From NCBI RefSeq assembly GCF_901001165.1, contig NC_042972.1, positions 7,250,237 to 7,314,236 on the forward strand: a stretch of 64,000 nt of DNA, given 5' to 3'. Origin of the DNA: Salmo trutta. Taxonomy: Eukaryota; Chordata; Actinopteri; Salmoniformes; Salmonidae. The notes under the pieces were generated by a model, which worked only from the letters and a program-made list of their open reading frames with translations, made no database searches and was not told the origin of the DNA. Each line of letters begins with the position of its first letter. Position 1 is the stretch's first letter. Below are positions 55,800 to 64,000 of this stretch, in pieces. A program made the translations under genes and the position numbers.

Positions 55800-56996
55800 C
55801 ACTACCGTTCAAAAGTTTGCCGCACTGAGAAATGTCCATGTTTTTGAAAGAAAATCATTTTTTTTGTCCATTAAAATAACATCAAATTGATCAGAAATAG
55901 TGTAGACATTGTTAATGTTGTAAATGACTATTGTAGCTGGAAACGGCAGATTTTTTATGGAATATCTACATAGGCGTACAGAGGCCCATTATCAGCAACC
56001 ATCACTCCTGTGTTCCAAAGGCACGTTGTGTTAGCTAATCCAAGTATGTCATTTTAAAAGGCTAATTGATCATTAGAAAACCCTTTTGCAATTATGTTAG
56101 CACAGCTGAAAACTGTTGTCCTGATTAAAGAAGCAATAAAACTGTCCTTCTTTACACTAGTTGAGTATCTGGAGCATCAGCATTTGTACATTCGATTACA
56201 GGCTCAAAATGACCAGAAACAAAGAACTTTCTTCTGAAACTCATCAGTCTTTTCTTGTTCTGAGAAATTAAGGCTATACCATGCGAGAAATTGCCAAGAA
56301 ACTGAAGATCTCATACCAAGCTGTGTACTACTCCCTTCACAGAACAGCGCAAACTGGCTCTAATGAGAATAGAAAGAGGAGTGGGAGGCCCCGGTGCACA
56401 ACTGAGAAGGAGGACAAGTACATTAGAGTGTCTAGTTTGAGAAACAGACGCCTCACAAGTCCTCAACTGGCAGCTTCATTAAATAGTACCCGCAAATCAT
56501 CAGTCTCAACGTCAACAGTGAAGAGGCGACTCCGGGATGCTGGCCTTCTAGGCAGAGTTGCAAAGAAAAAGCCATATCTCAGACTGGCCAATAAAAAGAA
56601 AAGATTAAGATGGGCAAAAGAACACAGACACTGGACAGAGGAACTCTGACTAGAAGGCCAGCTGCCAGTTGAGGACTTGTCAGCCGTCTGTTTCTCAAAC
56701 TAGCCACTCTAATGTTCAATTCGTTTTTTTAAATGATACATTTAGATGAGCTAACACAAAGTGCCATTGGAACACAGGAGTGATGGTTGCTGATAATGGG
56801 CCTCTGTACGCCCATTAAAAATCAGCTGTTTCCAGATACAATAGTCATTTACAACATTAACAATGTCTACACTGTATTTCTGATCAATTTGATGTTATTT
56901 TAAATGGACAAATGTTATTTTAATGGACAAAAAAATGTGCTTATCTTTCAAAAACAATTACATTTCTAATTCACCCAAAACCTTTAAACAGTAGTG
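55800..56996 (+). mobile_element. foldback Tc1 derivative, both arms
   Basis: Left terminus CACTACCGTTCAAAAG and right terminus reversed CACTACTGTTTAAAGG are flanked by TA at 55798-55799 and 56997-56998. After the N-terminal half of a transposase the sequence folds back: from about 56650 to the right end it is largely the reverse complement of the left part. For example, CTCAACTGGCAGCT near 56462 recurs inverted as AGCTGCCAGTTGAG near 56660. The catalytic domain is missing. Confidence 0.85.
56281..56649 (+). pseudogene. Tc1 transposase DNA-binding half (foldback family)
   Basis: 122 codons from ATG at 56281: MREIAKKLKISYQAVYYSLH is a helix-turn-helix of the paired type, followed by the GRPR hook (KRSGRPRCTTEKEDK). 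A second helix block follows (SPQLAASLNSTRKSSVSTST), then GLLGRVAKKKPYLR and LRWAKEHRHWTEEL. It stops where the DDE domain should begin. If expressed it could bind element ends but not cut; that is inference. Confidence 0.85.
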
Positions 56997-57078
56997 TATA
57001 TATATATTGCCAAGAGTGTGCAAAGCTGTGATCAAGACAAAGGGTGGATACTTTGAAGATTCTCAAATATAAAATATA

Positions 57079-58657
57079 CACTGCTCAAAAAAATAAAGGG
57101 AACACTAAAATAACACATCCTAGATCTGAATGAATGAAATAATCTTATTAAATACTTTTTTCTTTACATAGTTGAATGTGCTGACAACAAAATCACACAA
57201 AAATAATCAATGGAAATCCAATTTATCAACCCATGGAGGTCTGGATTTGGAGTCACACTCAAAATTAAAGTGGAAAACCACACTACAGGCTGATCCAACT
57301 TTGATGTAATGTCCTTAAAACAAGTCAAAATGAGGCTCAGTAGTGTGTGTGGCCTCCACGTGCCTGTATGGCCTCCCTACAATGCCTGGGCATGCTCCTG
57401 ATGAGGTGGCGGATGGTCTCCTGAGGGATCTCCTCCCAGACCTGGACTAAAGCATCCTCCAACTCCTGGACAGTCTGTGGTGCAATGTGGCGTTGGTGGA
57501 TGGAGCGAGACATGATGTCCCAGATGTGCTCAATTGGATTCAGGTCTGGGGAACGGGCGGTCCAGTCCATAGCATCAATTCCTTCCTCTTGCAGGAACTG
57601 CTGACACACTCCAGCCACATGAGGTCTATCATTGTCTTGCATTAGGAGGAACCCAGGGCCAACCGCACCAGCATATGGTCTCACAAGGGGTCTGAGGATC
57701 TCATCTCGGTACCTAATTGCAGTCAGGCTACCTCTGGCGAGCACATGGAGGGCTGTGCGGCCCCCCAAAGAAATGCCACCCCACACCATGACTGACCCAC
57801 CGCCAAACCGGTCATGCTGGAGGATGTTGCAGGCAGAAGAACGTTCTCCACGGCGTCTCCAGCTCTGTCACGTCTGTCACATGTGCTCAGTGTGAACCTG
57901 CTTTCATCTGTGAAGAGCACAGGGTGCCAGTGGCGAATTTGCCAATCTTGGTGTTCTCTGGCAAATGCCAAACGTCCTGCACGGTGTTGGGCTGTAAGCC
58001 CAACCCCCACCTGTGGACGTCGGGCCCTCATACCACCCTCATGGAGTCTGTTTCTAACCGTTTGAGCAGACACATGCACATTTGTGGCCTGCTGGAGGTC
58101 ATTTTGCAGGGCTCTGGCAGTGCTCCTCCTGCTCCTCCTTGCACAAAGGCGGAGGTAGCGGTCCTGCTGCTGGGTTGTTGCCCTCCTACGGCCTCCTCCA
58201 CGTCTCCTGATGTACTGGCCTGTCTTCTGGTAGCGCCTCCATGCTCTGGACACTACGCTGACAGACATATCAAACCTTCTTGCCACAGCTCGCATTGATG
58301 TGCCATCCTGGATGAGCTGCACTACCTGAGCCACTTGTGTGGGTTGTAGACTCCGTCTCATGCTACCACTAGAGTGAAAGCACCGCCAGCATTCAAAAGT
58401 GACCAAAACATCAGCCAGGAAGCATAGGAACTGAGAAGTGGTTTGTGGTTACCACCTGCAGAACCACTCCTTTATTGGGGGTGTCTTGCTAATTGCCTAT
58501 AATTTCCACCTGTTGTTTATTCCATTTGCACAACAGCATGTGAAATGTATTGTCAATCAGTGTTGCTTCCTAAGTGGACAGTTTGATTTCACAGAAGTGT
58601 GATTGACTTGGAGTTACATTGTGTTGTTTAAGTGTTCCCTTTATTTTTTTGAGCAGT
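57079..58657 (-). mobile_element. complete Tc1-like transposon (family B)
   Basis: Ends CACTGCTCAAAAAAATAAAG (left) and, reversed, ACTGCTCAAAAAAATAAAGG (right), with TA on both sides. Length is about 1.58 kb. It is the uninterrupted counterpart of 32674-37795 and shows that copy's pre-insertion sequence at the L2 target. Confidence 0.93.
57337..58406 (-). pseudogene. Tc1-family transposase (family B), one frameshift
   Basis: DDE transposase moving the element at TA sites. From 58406 (or the downstream Met at MRRSLQPTQ, perhaps the true start) it runs through the helix-turn-helix, GGGRRRATTQQQ linker, second DNA-binding block and FTDESRFTL with the first Asp. A single small deletion near 57855 shifts the frame. 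It then continues with VMVWGGISLGG, LLMQDNDRPH (second Asp) and SPDLNPIEHIWD (Glu, 34 residues on), ending ARGGHTHY. Otherwise full length at about 345 residues. The frameshift lies close to the one in the 32910 copy but is a different lesion. Confidence 0.93.
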
Positions 58658-59882
58658 ATATATTTGATTTGTTTAACACTTTTTTGGTTACTACATGATT
58701 CCATGTGTTATTTCATAGTTTTAATGTCTTCGCTATTATTCTACAATGTAGAAACTAGTCAAAATAAAGAAAAACCCTTGAATGAGTAGATGTGTCCAAA
58801 CTTTTAACTGGTACTGTTTATATTATTGGATGTATATAAGTCCAAAAATTGATGTAGCAACTACAGATTGTCCCTTTAAGTCTGTCAAAAGTGTGTGAGT
58901 TTGAGCATGTGTCCATTAGGCCTATGGATTTTTTTGTTTTGTTATCAGCTTGAATTAGATTGAGCAATAAAAGCCCTACTTTTATTCCATTGGCTGTAAT
59001 TCGCACTACACAGCTGTTGCAATAGCATATTTTTCGCTGGCTGTCCACTGGTTTCAAAAAATTCATTATCATGTAATGCTTCATAAGTTGCCTACTTCTA
59101 GGTTTACTCATTGTTAGAAAATGACTATTTAACTGTTCTCTAGTTTGGTACATTTTCCCCCCAGCTAATCAATCATGATACTGTAATTGACCTCAGTAAC
59201 TTCTGATCTATTTATTCTAATTATACTTTTTGAATTGAACAATTATTGGGTTCAAATACATATTGAGATTTATGAACAGCTATCCACAACAACCACAATC
59301 CGTAAGGCGCAAATAGCTAAATGAGAGGGCGCAGCAGTATGATTGACATCAATGCGCTATGTAGATATCAATAATAAGTGATATCCGTATAGCCATAGAA
59401 TACACCGCTGCTGTTATTCATACCTCCAAACGTTTAGTCAAGTTGGGTAATCTTTGGATGCTGACAGCAGTCGCACCATTGGAAGACATAGCTTGGATTG
59501 TAACCTAAAAAAAGCCTATTCCCGCTCTTTTCCCATGATCCATCAAACACATTGGTTGTGTCATCATAGTGGTCTCTGACCTTTTTCTTCTGAATTAAAA
59601 ATGTTATCCTCTAAGTAATCATCTAGTTTTTCAAAAGTACCTGTAATCGGATCACAATATTTTTGATGGTAACGTAACGGATTACCGTTACCGTTTCTTT
59701 GTAATCTATTGCATGTAACGTGTAATCCGTTACACCCCAACCCTGCACGCGATTCGAGTCAGTATTCGACATCCATCAGAAGATGATGTGGAATTTGACG
59801 TTTGAAACAACTTCAAAATTTGACGTTTGAGAAACATGGAGGAATGTCTAATTGTGATGTGAGACTGTGAAAGCTTGTTGCA

Positions 59883-59885
<3 letters not shown>

Positions 59886-59957
<72 letters not shown>
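59886..59957. repeat. (AC)n microsatellite
   Basis: AC run of about 70 bases ending 20 bases before the LTR element. Confidence 0.98.
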
Positions 59958-59961
<4 letters not shown>

Positions 59962-59977
59962 GACCCTGGAGCCTCTC

Positions 59978-60956
59978 TGTCATGCCTGCTCCCGCTCCCC
60001 CTCCCTGGCTCTCGAAGGCGCCAGGCTCCCCAGCATTACGCACTCCTGCCACCATCAGTACGCACACCTGCCTTCCCCCCGTCACGCGCATCAGCGATTA
60101 ATGTACTCACCTGGATTCAATGACCTCTGTCATTACCTCCCTTATATATGTCTGGTTCGCCACTCTGTTCCCTGAGTCAGCATTAATTGTCATTTGTCGT
60201 TGTTTACCCTTGTGCTGATGCTGTTCCTGTCTTGTTTCATGTCTGTTCCTGAATAAATGTTGACTCCCCGTACCTGCTTCTCATCTCCGGTGTTGGTCTT
60301 TACAGAATGCTGAAGCCATCGTACGAAGCACCGGGGAGTGCTGGTGTTCCGGTCGGTGGTGACGTCAGGGGCCGCCACTGATGGAAACGGCGGGTGCCTA
60401 AGCGAGCTCATTGGGCTGTCACGACCTAGCTGGCTCGAGAGGTTCTTGCCCTAGTTGGCTCAGAAGGCACCCATCCCACGTCGGGCCTCAGCCAGATCGT
60501 CAGGCTGCCATGCCTCAGCCGGTTCGTCGGGAGTTTATGCCCAGCCGGCTTGTTCAGCGTCCGTGCCTCGGCCGGCCCGTCAGGCTCGACCAGGTGGGAC
60601 GCCGAGTGGCGCCCCTAGAAAGGGGGGGGTACTGTCACGCCTGCTCCCGCTCCCCCTCCCTGGCGCTAGAAGGTGCTAGACTCCCCAGCATTACGCACTC
60701 CTGCCACCATAATTACACACTCCTGCCTTTCCCCCGTCACACGCATCCGCGATTATTGGACTCTCCTGGACTCAATCACCTCTGTCATTACCATTCATAT
60801 ATCTGTCTGGTTCCCCGCTCTGTTCCCTGAGTCAGCATTAATTGTCGTTTGTCGTTGTTTACCCTTGTGCTGACGCTGTTCCTGTTTTGTTACCTGTCTG
60901 TTCCTGAATAAATGTTGACTCCTTGTACCTTCTCATCTCCAGCGTCGGTCTTTACA
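59978..60956 (+). mobile_element. 979-bp two-LTR retroelement with deleted interior
   Basis: LTRs at 59978-60304 (327 bp) and 60633-60956 (324 bp) begin TGTCATGCC/TGTCACGCC and both end GGTCTTTACA. Target duplication CTCTC lies at 59973-59977 and 60957-60961. Each LTR has CCTGAATAAATGTTG, a polyadenylation signal. Only 328 bp lie between them, ending in the polypurine tract AGAAAGGGGGGGGT just before the 3' LTR. Probably a Ty3/gypsy relative. No gag or pol motif remains. Confidence 0.92.
60305..60632 (+). other. internal region of the short LTR element
   Basis: GC-rich, with Pro/Arg/Ser-rich short frames but no protease, reverse transcriptase or integrase motif. I see no convincing tRNA primer-binding site next to the 5' LTR. 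The last 15 bases are the polypurine primer site for plus-strand synthesis. The frame running from here into the 3' LTR is not a gene. Confidence 0.7.
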
Positions 60957-61063
60957 CTCTCTAACTTTCCCTGTCCTTGGTGCAGTGAGTGCAGTGAGCT
61001 CACATGGAGGTGGTTCAGCTACTCTGTGTGTCATACAATACTTGTAAACAAAAATTATGTTCT

Positions 61064-62145
61064 TCTCCTCATGATGTTCTCCTCCCAGTGATGTTCTTCT
61101 CCTCATGATGTTCTCCTCCTCATTATATTCTCCTCCTCATGATGTTCTTCTCCTCATGATGTTCTCCTCCTCATTATGTTCTCCTCCCTGTGATGTTCTC
61201 ATCCTCATGATGTTCTCCTCTTCATGATGTTCTCCTCTTCATGATGTTCTCCTCTTCATGATGTTCTCCTCCTCGTGATGTTCTCCTCCTCGTGATGTTC
61301 TCCTCCTCGTGATATTCTCCTCTTCATGATATTCTCCTCTTCCAGATGTTCTCCTCTTCATGATGTTCTCCTCCTAATGATGTTCTCCTCATCGTGATGT
61401 TCTCCTCTTCATAATATTCTCCTCTTCCAGATGTTCTCCTCTTCATGATGTTCTCCTCATTGTGATGTTCTCCTCCTCATGATGTTCTCCTCTTCATGAT
61501 ATTCTCCTCTTCCAGATGTTCTCCTCCTCGTGATGTTCTCCTCATCGTGATGTTCTCCTCATCGTGATGTTCTCCACTTCATGATATTTTCCTCTTCCAG
61601 ATGTTCTCCTCCTAATGATGTTCTCCTCCTCGTGATGTTCTCCTCCTCGTGATGTTCTCCTCTTCATGATGTTCTCTTCCTCGTGATGTTCTCCTCCTCG
61701 TGATGTTCTCCTCATCGTGATGTTCTCCTCTTCATGATATTCTCCTCTTCCAGATGTTCTCCTCCTCGTGATGTTCTCCTCCTCGTGATGTTCTCCTCTT
61801 CATGATATTCTCCTCTTCCAGATGTTCTGCTCTTCATGATGTTCTTCACCTAATGATGTTCTCCTCTTCCAGATGTTCTCCTCCTCGTGATGTTCTCCTC
61901 CTCGTGATGTTCTCCTCCTCGTGATGTTCTCCTCATCGTGATGTTCTCCTCCTCGTGATGTTCTCCTCCTCGTGATGTTCTCCTCATCGTGATGTTCTCC
62001 TCCTCGTGATGTTCTCCTCATCGTGATGTTCTCCTCCTCGTGATGTTCTCCTCCTCGTGATGTTCTCCTCATCGTGATGTTCTCCTCCTCGTGATGTTCT
62101 CCTCCTCGTGATGTTCTCCTCCTCGTGATGTTTTCCTCCTTATAA
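61064..62145. repeat. 17-bp minisatellite, about 63 copies
   Basis: The unit is GATGTTCTCCTCCTCGT, with variants ending CTTCAT, CATCGT or CTTCCA. The plus strand is strongly pyrimidine-rich. Three units make 51 bases, so the minus strand stays open with a 17-residue Arg/Glu/His repeat, which is not a gene. Confidence 0.95.
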
Positions 62146-62915
62146 TGTTATTTTCCCCATTATGTTCTATAGATAAATATACTGATATTGATTAAGTCAA
62201 ACACACTGGATTATTGAAAATAATCAATAGAAACCTGATCAGAAAGACAAGTGATCAGACTGTAGAAGGCTATATATTGTGAGACTGTTAAAGATGATAA
62301 TTACAATGTCATTTTAGGCATCAACGCATCTCTGATAGGGCAATAAATAAGAGATTTTCTTTTTGGGGTCAATAAGTAAGGTCTATTGGGTCAATACCAG
62401 AGTTGGGGTCAATTCAATTTAAAATGTCAGTCAATTCAGGAAGTACACTGACATACCAATTTCAATTATCTTCAATGATTTGCAATGAGGAACATTTTGA
62501 ATTGGAATTGGAATTTGGTTTACTTTCTGAATTTACTGGAATTGAAATGAAATTGCCCCCAACCAATACAGTAGATAAGAGGTGGTGACATAAACAGAGG
62601 AGTACAGACACCCCGGGCATGAGAATGGGTCTATGGCACCCAAAGATCCCCCGAAAGTTAAGGGGAGTATTTCTAAGCAAAACAGAAACTCACAGCTCTG
62701 CTTCTGAAACTGGTGCCAGCGGCACGGCTGAAGTGAAATACGGTTTGTCTCCTCCTCTACAAACTGACTCAGTGTCATTGTTGCATTGTGCTTCTGACAG
62801 CTTGGCAGTTGCTGCTGAGAGAAGGGAAAAGAAGAGGATGGATGAAGATGAGGATCAATTCAATTGGTTGGCAGTAATACAACAGATCCCTTTATTTCCA
62901 TCCTTCTCTTTCTCC
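62146..62915. other. no gene recognised
   Basis: About 770 bases. A frame from 62619 runs into the CCCT tract. Its pre-repeat part has no recognisable domain, so I do not call it. Confidence 0.45.
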
Positions 62916-63107
62916 CCTCCCTCCCTCCCTCCCTCCCTCCCTCCCTCCCTCCCTCCCTCGCTCTCTCTCTCCTCTCCCTCCCTCCCTCCCTCCCTCCCTC
63001 CCTCCCTCCCTCCCTCCCTCCCTCCATCCCACTTGCTCTCTCTCTCCCTCCCTCCCTCCCTCCCTCCCTCCCCCTCCCTCCCTCCCTCCCTCCCTCCCTC
63101 CCTCCCA
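62916..63107. repeat. (CCCT)n polypyrimidine tract
   Basis: CCCT blocks are interrupted by CTCTCT, CCATCC and CACTTG. GGGA-type frames on the opposite strand are artefacts. Confidence 0.96.
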
Positions 63108-63568
63108 CCCACTTGCTCTCTCCTCTCTCTCCGAACCTCCTGACTATCCTTTAACCCTTCATGTTTCCATCCCTCTTATTTTCCAATGGCAACCGTATTA
63201 TCTGTGCAGCTTGAAGATTCACAAGGTCTTGATCTCATTCAATCAAATTGAACATGGCTAAAATCCATATATTTTTTTTTTTACAAAACTGAGCCTTTGA
63301 AGTGTAACTAATTAACACTACCAGCAATAATTTACTGAGAGAAATTTCATTCCTTTTTAAAAATCAAGCTATTTATTTATTTATTCAAAAGAAAACGAGC
63401 TAGCCTAGCTAGGGATTAATCTCCCAACTGCTGCTATTTTCATACTAATGCAGAGGGCATGAGTCTGCCGACTCTTGAGTTCTACATTTTACTACTTATT
63501 AACTCAAAGGCCTTTGAAGTTTAGGTATATTGTTCTTAATACCCTGGATAGCTGCCATTGCTATGAAG
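63108..63568. other. no gene recognised
   Basis: About 460 bases, AT-rich. Confidence 0.45.
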
Positions 63569-63671
63569 AGAGAGAAGGAGGGAGAGAGAGAGAGAGAAGG
63601 ATTGAGGGAGGGAGGGAGGGAGGGAGGGAGGGAGGGAGGGAGGGAGGGAGGGAGGGAGGGAGAGAGAGAGA
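63569..63671. repeat. (GGGA)n/(GA)n polypurine tract
   Basis: About 100 bases, nearly all purine, with GGGA units in the middle and GA at both ends. Confidence 0.96.
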
Positions 63672-64000
63672 AACATCATCATCGCTGTCTGATCTGGGGT
63701 TGAGTGACTGGTGGGTTGTGTCAACTATCACTGACTCGGATCGGCCCTTAATTGTTTAATTTCCCTGTTTAACTCTGTTGCAGATAAACATGTGTCGTAC
63801 AAAAGACTAAGGATAAAATACAAATCTAATCCCTGGTTCATGCATGAATTGTTTCAGAAATTACAGGAAGGAAATGTAGCTTGGGCTTAAGGCTAGAATG
63901 ACTGATTCTACTTCTGTTTGTCCTTCAGACATTTGAGAAATAGATAGTCTATCTCTGGTTAGAAAAGCTAAATCAGGGGCAGGACCGAGTTTGGGAAACC
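63672..64000. other. no gene recognised to window end
   Basis: About 330 bases without recognisable structure. Confidence 0.45.

Larger units (their letters stand above)
57003..58814 (+). mobile_element. Tc1-like 3' fragment (third family) holding another Tc1
   Basis: The left piece (GTGCAAAGCTGTGATCAAG to AAAATATA) and right piece (TATATTTGATTTGTTTAACA to CTTTTAACTGGTACTG) read continuously once 57079-58657 is removed. They match the end of a Tc1 family whose terminus is CAGTACCAGT. The 5' part of that element is absent. Confidence 0.7.
55190..59745. mobile_element. large TIR element containing nested transposons
   Basis: Left end CAGTGTTGGGTAGGTTAC and right end reversed CAGGGTTGGGGTGTAAC are related. 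Similar GATTAC- and GTAAC-rich sequence continues inward on both sides for well over 100 bases. About 2.9 kb of the span is inserted DNA (a foldback Tc1 and a Tc1 fragment with another Tc1 in it), leaving roughly 1.6 kb of host element. No transposase was found and no target duplication was detected, so the superfamily is open. Confidence 0.68.

Noticed and set aside
60411..60830. 139-codon Pro/Arg-rich frame
   Set aside because: It spans the internal remnant and the 3' LTR of the short retroelement; no retroviral or host motif is present.

Overview
The window looks like repeat-dominated DNA from a salmonid fish (Salmo, Oncorhynchus or Salvelinus type). The evidence is tRNA-derived SINEs whose tails carry the GACTTGCCTAGTTAAATAAA block, an HpaI/SmaI-type SINE 3' end, several Tc1-like families, Rex1-like and L2-like non-LTR retrotransposons, and many CA/GT, GGGA and GGCA runs. 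I recalled the family consensuses rather than searching them. I found no host protein-coding gene I can defend. Every long reading frame with recognisable motifs belongs to a transposon; the other long frames are simple repeats read as protein. Tandem repeats cover about a quarter of the window (sum of the intervals listed).

Layout. 1-9.6 kb: a 28-bp minisatellite, CA/TG microsatellites, two SINEs, two copies of a palindromic MITE, a 54-bp minisatellite that copies one arm of that MITE, and a 3-kb array of 45-bp units. 9.6-16 kb: a MITE nested in a MITE, two hAT-type MITEs with perfect 8-bp target duplications, a 417-bp polypurine tract and a 0.55-kb inverted repeat. The GC-richer stretch at 12.0-12.7 kb is the only place resembling a host gene 5' end, and that call is weak. 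16-25 kb: a dead Tc1 with foreign DNA inside it, fragments of Rex1, Tc1 and L2, a TTAA-flanked piggyBac-like element sitting inside a MITE, and a 20-bp minisatellite holding an LTR fragment. 25-32 kb: an L2 copy broken by a SINE and by a second piggyBac-like element, then half a Tc1 and a Rex1 3' fragment. 32.2-38 kb: a three-level nest, unclassified repeat > Tc1-like transposon > 5'-truncated L2 with an 807-codon open frame. 38-45 kb: GCCA/GGCA arrays and a decayed Rex1-like element with a foldback Tc1 derivative in its 3' UTR. 45-48.5 kb: a 3.5-kb ACT trinucleotide array. 48.5-55 kb: microsatellites, a remnant of a LINE that appears to have a restriction-like endonuclease, a SINE, and a 30/32-bp minisatellite carrying a solo LTR. 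55.2-59.7 kb: a large terminal-inverted-repeat element holding a foldback Tc1 and a Tc1 fragment, the latter containing another complete Tc1. 60-64 kb: a 979-bp two-LTR retroelement with a deleted interior, a 17-bp minisatellite and GGGA/CCCT tracts.

The genes do not form a pathway. The sequence records successive insertions, and several events can be dated relative to one another because an uninterrupted copy of the target sits elsewhere in the window. The most unusual items are the TTAA-flanked non-coding element with repeated splice-donor-like modules, the palindromic Tc1 derivative lacking a catalytic domain, and the minisatellite apparently born from a MITE arm.
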